A stretch of DNA of 64,000 bases from Myxococcales bacterium (GCA_020633555.1 JACKDL010000021.1:1-64000); one strand, 5' to 3'; shown: positions 7,728 through 16,009, numbered from the stretch's first letter. Notes: generated from the sequence alone by a model not told the origin. A program made the numbers and translations.

Positions 7728-9008
7728 TCAGCGCGCCCGCAGGCCGGCGGGCAGCTTGCCGGGGCCCGCGTCGGCGGAGGCCGGCGCGCTGCCGGTGGGC
7801 CCGCCGAACACATAGTCACGGTGCAGGGGGAAGTTCCACAGGGCGAACACCAGGCCGCGGGTGATCCACCAGGCCACGCGGTAGTCCACGGGCAGCAGCT
7901 GCCAGACCGCCACGCCGCCGGCGTTCAGCCCGAGGCTGGTGCCGCTGACGAAGGCATAGCGGCCCGCCTGGGGCAGCGCGCCCTGGTCGCTGCGCGAGAA
8001 GGCCCAGTAGCGCCCCAGCAGGAAGCTGACCACCGCGCCCAACCCACAGCCCAGCGCGGTGGCCAGCCACGGGCTCATGCCCGGGCCCTCCACCAGGGCC
8101 AGCACCACGCCGAAGTCAGCCGCCGTCGCCAGGCCCGAGGCCACCAGGCTGCGGGGCAGCCCGTCGCGGCCCAGGCTGAGCATGGCGGGGCGCTGGGTGC
8201 CCTGCTCGCTGCGCAGCCGCTGGAGCAGGAAGACCAGGCGGTGCGCCGCCGTCCACTGGCTGGACAGGGCTAGCAGCGCCAGCCCCCCCACGGCCACCCA
8301 GTGCATCGGGTGGGCGCTGGGCGCCTCGTAGGCCACCGCCGCGATGGGCGCGAAGGCGGTGCTCACGCCCAGCGCGAAGATCCGCTCGGCGCGCTGAATG
8401 GCGCCCACCTTCATGCTCACGCCCAGGCCCTCGCCCTTGGCGCGGATGTAGGACGTGAGCAGGCTGCCCACCAGGGCCGCCAGCGCCAACGCCAGCACCC
8501 ACGAGTCGCGGTAGTACCAGGCCAGGCCGCCCAGCACGGCGGCGTCGGCGTAGCGATCCAGCACGGAGTCCAGCGCAGCGCCCGCCCGGCTCTGGGTGCC
8601 GCTGGCCCGCGCCAGGCGGCCGTCGATGACGTCCAGGATCCCCGAGAAGATGTACAACCAGCCGCCGAGGGCGAAGCGGCCGCCGGCCATGGCCACGCCC
8701 GAGGCCATCGACACCAGCATCGACAGGGTGGTCACGGCGTCGGCGGGCAGGCCGGTGGCCCGCACCAGGCGCCACAGCGGCTGGATGACCCAGATGAAGT
8801 ACTGCCGCAAGCCCTGGCCCAGCAGCAGCGAGTCGCCGCGGGTGGCCATCTCGGCGTCGATCCCCACCTTCCGGTGCCGGCGCAGCCAGGCGTAAACCGG
8901 CACCCCACCCAGGAAGTACGTGCTCAGCAGGAGGAGGGGCGCGAGCGCGGACCACACCCGCGCGGCATCGGACAGGTCGCCGCTCAGCAGCTGTTCCAGT
9001 GACGGCAT
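7728..9008 (-). CDS. CDP-alcohol phosphatidyltransferase fused to a GtrA-like domain (candidate phosphatidylinositol-phosphate synthase)
   Basis: 426 aa, multi-pass membrane protein. Residues 126-151 contain the complete family motif D126xxDG130xxAR134-x8-G143xxxD147xxxD151, the Mg-binding site that transfers a phosphatidyl group from CDP-diacylglycerol to an alcohol. The run DRYAD (151-155) right after D3 resembles actinobacterial phosphatidylinositol-phosphate and archaetidylinositol-phosphate synthases. Residues about 285-405 form a four-TM GtrA/DPMS-like domain (GRYWAFSR, then WNFPLHRDYVF) of the type associated with lipid-linked sugar translocation. It is the first gene of the operon that also encodes inositol-phosphate synthase. 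The enzyme family is certain; the inositol phosphate acceptor is inferred from the DRxxD signature and context. The GtrA fusion is unusual to me. Confidence 0.85.
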   Translation of the reverse strand: MPSLEQLLSGDLSDAARVWSALAPLLLLSTYFLGGVPVYAWLRRHRKVGIDAEMATRGDSLLLGQGLRQYFIWVIQPLWRLVRATGLPADAVTTLSMLVSMASGVAMAGGRFALGGWLYIFSGILDVIDGRLARASGTQSRAGAALDSVLDRYADAAVLGGLAWYYRDSWVLALALAALVGSLLTSYIRAKGEGLGVSMKVGAIQRAERIFALGVSTAFAPIAAVAYEAPSAHPMHWVAVGGLALLALSSQWTAAHRLVFLLQRLRSEQGTQRPAMLSLGRDGLPRSLVASGLATAADFGVVLALVEGPGMSPWLATALGCGLGAVVSFLLGRYWAFSRSDQGALPQAGRYAFVSGTSLGLNAGGVAVWQLLPVDYRVAWWITRGLVFALWNFPLHRDYVFGGPTGSAPASADAGPGKLPAGLRAR

Positions 9009-9342
9009 GCACTTCTCCCTGTGTCACGGTGCCGGTAGGGCGTCGCCGATCTGCCCCCTGCGGCCGACCAACATTGCATGGGACGTTCCAACCGTCTCCG
9101 GCGTCTCCCGCCGCCCGAACGACGCCAGGACGCCGCCCTGCAAAACAACCACAGACCATTGAAAACAAAAAAACAGTTACCGTGTGCCGCATTTTGTCCA
9201 TCAAGAACAACTGCGTCGTTCTTAAGAACTGTGAAGGCATGCGGACGACTGTCCGAGTGGAGGACGGACACCTGACCCGCTGGCGGACGGCTGCTCCACC
9301 GGTCGGTGCATCAACGGCGCGACACTTCGCGACCCGGGCGGG
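9009..9342. promoter_or_regulatory. Upstream region of the lipid operon, with AT-rich patch
   Basis: No gene is visible in this 334-nt gap between two minus-strand genes. Positions about 9150-9235 are strikingly AT-rich for this genome and contain A/T runs and a palindrome cluster (listed separately), so the promoter of the six-gene operon probably lies here. I could not fix a confident -35/-10 pair. The remainder is GC-rich and without clear structure. Confidence 0.5.
9203..9229. promoter_or_regulatory. Palindromic AAGAAC/GTTCTT cluster (putative operator)
   Basis: AAGAAC (9203-9208), a 9-nt spacer, then the perfect 12-bp palindrome GTTCTTAAGAAC (9218-9229). Three half-sites lie about 195-220 nt upstream of the lipid operon's first gene, inside the AT-rich patch. 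The spacing suits a dimeric regulator; its identity is unknown. Confidence 0.4.
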
Positions 9343-10194
9343 TCACAGATCGGCGAGCTCCTGGCGGCTGGTACTCACCGCCCGCTCCAGCTCGTCCACG
9401 GCCTGCGCCACCTCGCCGCGCATCCGCTCGGCCAGGGCGTCGCGGCCCACGGCCTCGACGTTCGCCGCGCCCACCCGCAAGTGATCCAGAACGGACTCCA
9501 GGGCTTCGAGCTTGAGCGACACCTGGCGCCCGTGGGCCTGGCTGCGCGCATAGGCAGAGTGGGTCCGCCGCAGCGCCTCCAGGGTGTCCTCGGCCGCCTC
9601 GCGCTCCGCCCCCTGGCTGCGGTCGCGGAACCGCTCCAGCTCCGCCAGCCGCTGGGGGTCGGGGGGCGGCACGGCCGCCTGCGCGGCGTCCAGTCGGCTC
9701 TGGAGCTGCACCAGCTCGGCCGCCGTGCGGGCCAGCGGCGCCACCTGCTCGCCGGGCAGCACCGCCTCGAGCTCGGCCACCCGGGTCAGCAGCCCGTCGA
9801 GCCGGGCGGCCGCCGCGGGGCTCAGCTCGCCCGCCTGGGCGCGGTACCGACCCAGGCGACCGAGCACCCGGCGCCGCTGGAGCGCGGCCTGCAGATCGCG
9901 GCGGCGGATCACCAGCACCAGCCCGAGCCCCAGCAGCCCACCGAGCCCGAAGCCCACCGGCGCCCAGCGGCCCACGGCCTCGGTGCGGCCCGTCGCCAGG
10001 CCGTCGCGGTAGCCCTTCTCCAGGCCCGCGGCCCGCCCGGCGCGGAACCCGGCCTCGCGGCCCTCGGCGTAGCCGTGCTCGGCGCCCTGGTTGCGCCCCT
10101 CGGCGAAGCCCTCCTCGTAGCCGATCTCCTGCTCGGAGCGGCACGCGACCAGCGCGGCGGCCAGGCACAGGGCGTGGGCGAGCGAGCGGCGCAT
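9343..10194 (-). CDS. Lipoprotein with strict Gly-every-fourth-residue repeat, TM helix and coiled coil
   Basis: 283 aa; family not recognised. Residues 1-18 form a lipoprotein signal (ALVAC18). Residues 25-69 have glycine at exactly every fourth position, 12 glycines in a row (G25, G29 through G69), with mostly aromatic, Glu, Arg and Ala residues between them. A TM segment follows (about 79-96, GFGLGGLLGLGLVLVI), then RRR and a long Ala/Glu/Arg-rich coiled coil to the C-terminus. Extended GxxxG runs of this kind pack helices tightly and are known from the FliH/YscL family, but nothing else here resembles FliH. The start codon overlaps the stop of the upstream M15 peptidase (TGATG), suggesting a joint envelope or peptidoglycan role. 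Confidence 0.75.
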   Translation of the reverse strand: MRRSLAHALCLAAALVACRSEQEIGYEEGFAEGRNQGAEHGYAEGREAGFRAGRAAGLEKGYRDGLATGRTEAVGRWAPVGFGLGGLLGLGLVLVIRRRDLQAALQRRRVLGRLGRYRAQAGELSPAAAARLDGLLTRVAELEAVLPGEQVAPLARTAAELVQLQSRLDAAQAAVPPPDPQRLAELERFRDRSQGAEREAAEDTLEALRRTHSAYARSQAHGRQVSLKLEALESVLDHLRVGAANVEAVGRDALAERMRGEVAQAVDELERAVSTSRQELADL

Positions 10195-10652
10195 CAGAGG
10201 GGCGCGGTCACCTGCTCGTAGACCGTCCGCCCGCTGCTGTTGCGGTAGGCCCGCAGGATGGAGCGCCGGTTCTCCCGCCGCGTGACGTAGGAGCAGTGGA
10301 TCCAGTTGCCGTACTCGTGGATGAGCTGGTCGAACTCCAGCCCCGAGGTGAAGGCGATCCAGTTGAAGATCTCGGTGACGGTGTAGTGGGCCACCGTGAA
10401 GTCGGCGGCCTCGCCCTTGCAGTGCTGGCTGCTGCTGGAGCCGCCCACCTTCGTGTTCACCTGCGGCGAGCGGTAGCCGCTGGAGATGATGATCGGCACC
10501 TCGAAGTGGGCCCGGATGGGCTCGAGGATGTGGTTGCACAGCTGCCGCAGGTTCTCGATCTCCGCGTCGCCCGGGGTGTTGTCCAGGCCGTAGCGCGAGG
10601 CGGTCTGCGAGGTGGTGAACTCGCTCAACGAGAAGTGCTGGGACAGCTTCAT
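10194..10652 (-). CDS. Peptidase M15A-like D-Ala-D-Ala carboxypeptidase
   Basis: 152 aa. The signature SSGYRSPxVNxxVGG...SQHxxGxAADF and a later WIHCSY supply the zinc ligands (His of SQH, Asp of AADF, His of WIH) of the Peptidase_M15_3 family. These enzymes cleave peptidoglycan stem peptides and are common in phage endolysins and bacterial cell-wall hydrolases. There is no signal peptide, so export, if any, is by another route, or the protein acts like a phage lysin. No other phage gene is near. Translationally coupled to the repeat lipoprotein that follows. Confidence 0.88.
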   Translation of the reverse strand: MKLSQHFSLSEFTTSQTASRYGLDNTPGDAEIENLRQLCNHILEPIRAHFEVPIIISSGYRSPQVNTKVGGSSSSQHCKGEAADFTVAHYTVTEIFNWIAFTSGLEFDQLIHEYGNWIHCSYVTRRENRRSILRAYRNSSGRTVYEQVTAPL

Positions 10653-10692
10653 GGGGGCCCTCCGGTCGGTCGGAGGGGCAGCTTACCGCGGC

Positions 10693-12156
10693 TCAGCGGG
10701 GGGCGAAACGGCGGATATAGGTGGCGGTGCTGAGCTTGCGGGCCGTGCTCTCGCTGGTCATGTAGCGCACCTTCCCGAAGATGGGCCGCTCGGGACCCCA
10801 GGCCCGGTCAAACCGCCCGAAGACCCAGAATATCCCGCTGTAACTGTTGGGGTTTCGCCCGTCGAGGGCGTAGCGGTTGTTCAGCTCGATGAGGGCCGCC
10901 AGAGCGTCCTGGGGGCGGGCCGACCACTGCAGCACCTTCTTGCCCCAGAGCATGCGCAGGTAGTTGTGCATGCGGCCGGTCTGCACCAGCTCGCCCTGCG
11001 CGGCGTTCCACAGCGGGTCGTGGGTGCGGCCCGCCGCCAGGGTGTCCAGGTCGTAGACCACCTCGCGGGGATCCTCGGCGTGCTCGGCCAGGGTGGCCCG
11101 CGCCCAGTCGGGCAGGCTCTCGTAGCGGGTGTGATCCGCAGGCCGCCGGTGGCTGAAGGCGTAGCCCACCTCGCGCCAGGTGATCAGCTCGTCGAGGAAG
11201 GCCTCGGCGGCCTCGCCCATGCCCCACCAGCCGTGGCGCTTGCCGTTGGGCTTCGCGGCCAGCCGCCCCGGGTGCCAGCGCTCGGCCCGCCACACCGCGT
11301 CCACCACCTCGTGCGCCGAGATGTGCCCGAAGTGCAGGTAGGGCGACAGGCCGCTGGACCCATCGCGCTCGGGCTCGTTGCGGTCCTCGGGGTAGCGGCC
11401 GAGCTTGCGGGCCACGAACTGCCGCATGCGGGCCTCGGCCGCCACCGCGCCCCCGGGCAGATCGGCCACGGCCCCCACCGCGTGGTCGATGGGCAGCGCG
11501 CGCAGGTCCAGCCCCGGATCGAAGGCCGGCCAGCGCCGCGCCACCTCGGCGGGCACCGTCGCCTTCCCCAGCGTCGCCGCCTGCGCCAGCGGCTCGGCCT
11601 CGGGGAAGGCCTCCAGGTGGGGCAGCGCCACCTTCTGCAGGTGCCGGCGGAAGCTGTGGGCGACCGTGAACTCGCGATCCTCGCTGGCCCGCAGGGGCAG
11701 GACGCCGTTGCTGTCCACCTGGGTGAGGCGCACCGGCAGCGCCCGCGCGGCGGCGGCCACCATCCGGGGCACGAAGAAGCTGGGGAACTCGTCGGTGATG
11801 ACCTCGCAAGCGCGGCCGGCCAGCGCCTGGAGCAGGCCCTTGCCCGCCCCCTCGGCGGGCTCGACGTAGCCGAAGTACGTGACCCCCGCCGCGGCGCAGC
11901 GCGCCTGGTTGTCGGCCATGCCGTCGAGGACGAAGCGGTGGATGCGGGCCGAGGCCCAGCGGTAGCCCACCCGCAGCGCCTCGAACACCAGCAGCGGCCG
12001 ACCGAGCGCCGCGGCCCGGTTGACGGCGTGCTGGATCCCGAAGTGCCACCGGGTCCGCCGGTGCGCGATCATCCAGTAGAGGACGTACTCGCCCCCCCCG
12101 CGAACGGGGGCGTCGTTGAGCACCGTCAGGCGGTCCGCAGGGACAAAGTTCAGCAT
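10693..12156 (-). CDS. phr: Class II CPD photolyase (deoxyribodipyrimidine photo-lyase)
   Basis: 487 aa. Repairs UV-induced cyclobutane pyrimidine dimers using FAD and light (EC 4.1.99.3). Class II features are YVLYWMIAHRRT near the N-terminus and, at the C-terminus, WGKKVLQWS, NSYSGIFWVFGRFDRAWGPERPIFGKVRYM, i.e. the conserved W-G-K-K and RPIFGKxRYM segments. The N-terminal alpha/beta domain (about 25-180) and helical FAD domain (200-480) are both complete. Class II enzymes are typical of animals and plants, with scattered bacterial and archaeal members including Myxococcales. A GST-like gene is transcribed divergently 95 nt away. Confidence 0.93.
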   Translation of the reverse strand: MLNFVPADRLTVLNDAPVRGGGEYVLYWMIAHRRTRWHFGIQHAVNRAAALGRPLLVFEALRVGYRWASARIHRFVLDGMADNQARCAAAGVTYFGYVEPAEGAGKGLLQALAGRACEVITDEFPSFFVPRMVAAAARALPVRLTQVDSNGVLPLRASEDREFTVAHSFRRHLQKVALPHLEAFPEAEPLAQAATLGKATVPAEVARRWPAFDPGLDLRALPIDHAVGAVADLPGGAVAAEARMRQFVARKLGRYPEDRNEPERDGSSGLSPYLHFGHISAHEVVDAVWRAERWHPGRLAAKPNGKRHGWWGMGEAAEAFLDELITWREVGYAFSHRRPADHTRYESLPDWARATLAEHAEDPREVVYDLDTLAAGRTHDPLWNAAQGELVQTGRMHNYLRMLWGKKVLQWSARPQDALAALIELNNRYALDGRNPNSYSGIFWVFGRFDRAWGPERPIFGKVRYMTSESTARKLSTATYIRRFAPR

Positions 12157-12251
12157 ATCTTATCGGCCCTTGCGCGAGCGGTCGGCGGGCATGGAAGATG
12201 CCCCACGAGGCGCCCCGTCGCGTCGCCCGCTCCCTTTGGCCGAGGTGCCCC

Positions 12252-12935
12252 ATGGCCCGCTACGAGCTCGTCAGCTTCCACCTGTGCCCCTATGTCCAGA
12301 AGGCCGCCATCGCGCTGCGGGCGCGGGGGGTCGACTACGACATCACCTACATCGACCTGAGCGACAAGCCGGACTGGTTCCTGGCCATCTCGCCCTACGG
12401 CAAGGTGCCGCTGCTGCGGGTGGGCGACGACGTGATCTTCGAGAGCACGGTGATCAACGAGTTCATCGAGGAGACCACCGAGGGCCCGGCGCTGCTGAGC
12501 ACCGATCCCATCCAGCGCGCCAAGGAGCGGAGCTGGGTGGCCTACGGCAGCGACCTGAACCTGCCGGTGTACCGCCTGATGGTGGCCGAGGACGCCGCCG
12601 AGGCGGGCAGCGAGGCCAAGCAGGTGCGCGATCACATGGCCCGGCTGGAGTCGAACATCAGCGAGGAGGGGCCCTGGTTCATGGGCGACCGCTTCACGCT
12701 GGCCGACGCGGCCACCGCGCCCCCCCTGCAGCGCCTGCTGTGGATCGACGCCCTGGCGCCCCGGCTGCGCCTGTTCAAGGACGCGCCCCTGGTGCGGGCC
12801 TGGGCCAGCCGGCTGGTGGAGCACCCGGCCGTGCGGGCCAGCACCGTCGACGACATCCACGCCCGCTTCGTGGCCTACCTGAAGGGCGATCACGGGGTCA
12901 ACGCGCAGGAGCCGCCGAGCTGGCTGGTGCGCTGA
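12252..12935 (+). CDS. Glutathione S-transferase family protein
   Basis: 227 aa from the ATG at 12252, which has GAGGTG five nt upstream; a longer in-frame start at 12198 would add 18 basic residues and is less likely. The thioredoxin-like N-terminal domain (1-80) carries the CPY motif near residue 11 (FHLCPYVQK) and the cis-Pro/ES signature (GKVPLL then FEST). The all-helical C-terminal domain carries the FTLADAATAP N-capping box. The CPY cysteine suggests an omega- or lambda-like enzyme with thiol-transferase or dehydroascorbate reductase chemistry rather than classic conjugation. Substrate unknown. Confidence 0.88.
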   Translation: MARYELVSFHLCPYVQKAAIALRARGVDYDITYIDLSDKPDWFLAISPYGKVPLLRVGDDVIFESTVINEFIEETTEGPALLSTDPIQRAKERSWVAYGSDLNLPVYRLMVAEDAAEAGSEAKQVRDHMARLESNISEEGPWFMGDRFTLADAATAPPLQRLLWIDALAPRLRLFKDAPLVRAWASRLVEHPAVRASTVDDIHARFVAYLKGDHGVNAQEPPSWLVR

Positions 12936-12942
12936 CGCCCCG

Positions 12943-12965
12943 GCGGCCCCGCCCGACGGGGCTGC
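12943..12965. terminator. Hairpin between convergent genes
   Basis: 9-bp stem GCGGCCCCG/CGGGGCTGC (one G-U pair) with a 5-nt loop lies between the GST-like and TerC genes, which converge here. Probable terminator. Confidence 0.45.
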
Positions 12966-12987
12966 CCTCCCTGCCCCCTTGCGCCCC

Positions 12988-13782
12988 TCAGCCCCGCTGG
13001 GCGGCCTCCAGCGCCGCCGCCTGCGCCTGCTTCTCGGCCAACAGCTTCCGCTGGAACCGCGACTGCACCAGGTCGGTGAGCACCAACACCGCGATGCTGA
13101 AATAGAAGGTCGTCTTGCTCATGGCCTCCACGGGGTGGCCGAACAGGTGCAGGTGCGCCAGGTGCCCACCCTCGCTCAGGAGCATGACCCCGACGATGAG
13201 CAGCACGAACATCCCCAGCACCTCGTACATGCGGTTCTTCGCGAGGAAGGCCGACACGCGATCCGACAGCCAGATCATCATCACGCCGCCGATGACGATG
13301 GCCGTGGCCATGACCCAGAACACCTTGGTGAGGGCCATGGCGCTGAGGATGGAGTCGAAGGAGAACACCAGGTTCATCACCACGATGGTCGCGATGACCT
13401 GGTTGGCGCTCTTGGGCTCCTGATCGGCGGCGTCGTCCCCCGCGTGCCCGCCCAGGTGCACCATGTGCCAGATCTCCTTCATGGCCGTGTACATGATGAA
13501 GACCCCGCCCCCCAGCACGATCACCGCGTGCAGGTTGATGGACCCGGCGAACCAGTCGCCGTGGAACTGCACGAAGGGGTCCTGCACCAGGTCGATGAGC
13601 TTGATGAGGACGAACAGCAGGGCCAGGCGCGCCCCGATGGCCACCGCGATGCCGATGCGGCGCACCCGGGACTGCTCCTCGACCGGCGCGCGCTTCGACT
13701 CCAGCGAGATGTAGAGCAGGTTGTCGAAGCCCAGCACGAGCTGGAGCAGCAACAGGAAGAGCAGCGTGACGACGTGTTCCAT
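12988..13782 (-). CDS. TerC-family integral membrane protein
   Basis: 264 aa from ATG 13782 (purine-rich AGGGGG upstream; a longer frame to 13863 is unlikely because it adds a non-hydrophobic tail). About seven TM helices; LVLGFDNLLYISL in the first and NLVFSFDSILSAM in the middle are the paired acidic FDN/FDS motifs of the TerC/Alx family. Members are inner-membrane proteins involved in metal, notably manganese, efflux or metalation of exported proteins, and were first named from tellurite resistance. No ter operon genes are present, so tellurite resistance is not implied. A His/Asp-rich loop (LGGHAGDDAADQ) may bind metal. Confidence 0.88.
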   Translation of the reverse strand: MEHVVTLLFLLLLQLVLGFDNLLYISLESKRAPVEEQSRVRRIGIAVAIGARLALLFVLIKLIDLVQDPFVQFHGDWFAGSINLHAVIVLGGGVFIMYTAMKEIWHMVHLGGHAGDDAADQEPKSANQVIATIVVMNLVFSFDSILSAMALTKVFWVMATAIVIGGVMMIWLSDRVSAFLAKNRMYEVLGMFVLLIVGVMLLSEGGHLAHLHLFGHPVEAMSKTTFYFSIAVLVLTDLVQSRFQRKLLAEKQAQAAALEAAQRG

Positions 13783-13897
13783 GCGGGGAGCCCCCTGAGC
13801 GGCGGTCTGAAGTCGGAGCGAAGGCGGTGGCGCCATGCCACCCCCAATCGCCGCCGGGGTCAAGCCGCCCGTTGGGGGCTGAGGGTCTGCGGGCGGA

Positions 13898-16009
13898 TCA
13901 GCGGCTGCTGAGCCGCACCCGGGCGTCCACCGCCACGCTCCCCTGCCCCACCGGCGCGGCCATGAAGGGGTTCAGGTCCATCTCGGCGATCACCGGGAAG
14001 TCGCCCACGAGCTGGTCGAGGCGCAGCAGCACCTCACGCAGCAGGGCCACGTCCCGCGGGGCGCTGCCGCGGTGGCCCGCCAGCAGCGGCCAGCCGCGCA
14101 CCTCGCGCAGCATGCGATCGGCGTCGGCGTCGGTCAGCGGGTGCACCGCGAAGGCCACGTCCTTCATGAGCTCCACGAAGACCCCGCCCAGGCCGAACAT
14201 GAGCAGGTGGCCCACGGTCTCGTCGGCCACGGCGCCGATGATGGTCTCCTGCCCGCCCGCCACCATGCGCTGCACCAGGAAGGCGGCGTCGGTGACCCCC
14301 AGCTCGTTCAGGCGCTGCTGCAGGTCCCAGAAGGCGCCCTTGATCTCGCCGGGCGAGCGCAGATCCACCTTCACCCCGCCCACGTCGCTCTTGTGCACCA
14401 CCTGCTCGCTGTCGAGCTTGAGCACCACCGGGTAGCCCAGAGCGTCAGCGAAGGCGATGGCCTCGTCGGGCGTGTGCACCCGGCGGCTCTCCACCGTGGG
14501 CACCCCATAAGCCTGCAGCAGCTCCATGGCCGCCGCGCCGTCCAGCCACTCGCGGCCCTGGGCCTTCGCCCCGTCGATGAGGGCCTTGGCCTTGGCCTTG
14601 TCGACCTTGAAGCGCACCGGCTTGCCCTCGGGCTCGTCGCGGTAGGCCTGGAAGCGGTGCATGGCCGCCAGGGTGCGCGCCGCCGCGTCGGGGAACGGGT
14701 AGTTGGGGATGCCCGCGTCCGCCAGCAGGGTGATGCCCTCGTCCTGGGCGTCGAAGCCCATGAAGCAGGCCAGCACGGGCTTGTTCTGCCCGGCCGCCTG
14801 CACCCCCTCGATGAGCGCCCGGGTGACCTGCAGCTTGTCGGTGACGATGGGGCTCACGAAGATGGCCAGCAGGGCGTCCACTCCCGGATCCCGCAGCAGC
14901 GCCTCACTGCACACCCGGTACTGCGGCGCGGTGGCCGAAGCGATCATGTCCACCGGGTTGGCCACCGAGGCCTCCACCGGCAGCACCTTGCGCATGGTGA
15001 CCTGGGTGTCGGGCTGCAGATCGGCCATGTCCAGGCCGAAGTGCACCGCCGCGTCGGTGGCCATGATGCCCGGCCCGCCCGCGTTGGTGAGGATGCCCAC
15101 CCGCTTGCCGCCGGGCAGCGGCTGAGTGCAGAAGCCGCGGCCCAGGTCGAACAGCTCGGCCACCGTGTCGCAGCGGATGACGCCGCAGGACTTGAACAGC
15201 GCCGACGCCGCCCGATCACCGCCCGCCAGCGAGCCGGTGTGGCTGCTGGCCGCCCGGGCGCCCTGGCGGGTGCGGCCCGACTTCACCGCCAGGATGGGCT
15301 TGCCCCGCTGCCGGGTGACCTCGCGGGCGATGCGCCCGAAGTGCCGCGGGTTCCCGAAGCTCTCCAGGTACAGCATGATCACGCCGGTCTCGGGGTCGTC
15401 GGCCCAGAACTCCAGCAGGTCGTTGCTGGACACGTCGGCCCGGTTGCCCAGCGACACGAAGTGGCTGAGCCCCAGCCGCACGGCCTTGGCCGTGGCCAGC
15501 ACGATCTCGCCCAGGGCCCCCGACTGGCTCGCGAAGGCGGCGTTGCCCCCCAGCGGCAGGGTGCTGCCGAAGCTGGCGTCCAGGCGCACCTTGGGATCGC
15601 AGTTGATGATGCCCATGCAGTTGGGCCCCACCATGCGCATGTCGTGTTTGCGCACGATCTCCAGGATCTGCTGCTCCAGCGCGCGGCCCGACTCGCTGAC
15701 CTCCTTGAAGCCCGCGGTGATGACCACCAGCGCCTTCACGCCCCGATCGGCGCAGGCCTGCACCACCTCGAGCACCTTGGCCGAGGGCACCACCACGATG
15801 GCAAGGTCCACCGCCTCGGGCAGATCGGCCACCGTGGGCCACGCGGGCATGGACAGCACGTGGCTGGACTTGGGGTGCACCGTGTAGACCGGGCCCTCGA
15901 AGCCGAAGCTCACCAGGTTGCGCAGGATCTCGCGGCCCAGGGTGCCCTCGCGGCGGCTGGCGCCGATGACGGCCACGGACTTGGGACGGAGCAGGGGATC
16001 CAGGGACAT
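13898..16009 (-). CDS. ADP-forming acyl-/acetyl-CoA synthetase, fused alpha and beta subunits
   Basis: 703 aa. Domain order: CoA-binding Rossmann domain (about 1-130, SVAVIGASRREGTLG), two succinyl-CoA-ligase-like flavodoxin domains (150-450), and an ATP-grasp domain (about 470-700). The phosphorylated histidine lies in SSHTGSLAGGD. This is the acetate-CoA ligase (ADP-forming) / Pat-like arrangement without the C-terminal GNAT domain found in some relatives. It catalyses reversible acyl-CoA + ADP + Pi to acid + ATP + CoA; acyl specificity cannot be told. It lies 111 nt downstream of an unknown gene on the same strand, with two hairpins between, so it may be transcribed separately. Confidence 0.9.
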   Translation of the reverse strand: MSLDPLLRPKSVAVIGASRREGTLGREILRNLVSFGFEGPVYTVHPKSSHVLSMPAWPTVADLPEAVDLAIVVVPSAKVLEVVQACADRGVKALVVITAGFKEVSESGRALEQQILEIVRKHDMRMVGPNCMGIINCDPKVRLDASFGSTLPLGGNAAFASQSGALGEIVLATAKAVRLGLSHFVSLGNRADVSSNDLLEFWADDPETGVIMLYLESFGNPRHFGRIAREVTRQRGKPILAVKSGRTRQGARAASSHTGSLAGGDRAASALFKSCGVIRCDTVAELFDLGRGFCTQPLPGGKRVGILTNAGGPGIMATDAAVHFGLDMADLQPDTQVTMRKVLPVEASVANPVDMIASATAPQYRVCSEALLRDPGVDALLAIFVSPIVTDKLQVTRALIEGVQAAGQNKPVLACFMGFDAQDEGITLLADAGIPNYPFPDAAARTLAAMHRFQAYRDEPEGKPVRFKVDKAKAKALIDGAKAQGREWLDGAAAMELLQAYGVPTVESRRVHTPDEAIAFADALGYPVVLKLDSEQVVHKSDVGGVKVDLRSPGEIKGAFWDLQQRLNELGVTDAAFLVQRMVAGGQETIIGAVADETVGHLLMFGLGGVFVELMKDVAFAVHPLTDADADRMLREVRGWPLLAGHRGSAPRDVALLREVLLRLDQLVGDFPVIAEMDLNPFMAAPVGQGSVAVDARVRLSSR

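Noticed and set aside
5466..8273. A 935-codon open frame on the plus strand over the MMPL and phosphatidyltransferase genes
   Set aside because: It is antisense to clearly conserved membrane proteins and its translation is Gln/His/Arg/Gly-rich low complexity, as expected for an unused frame at this GC content.
12988..13782. Tellurite resistance determinant
   Set aside because: TerC family members alone do not confer tellurite resistance and no terA/B/D/E/Z genes are nearby.
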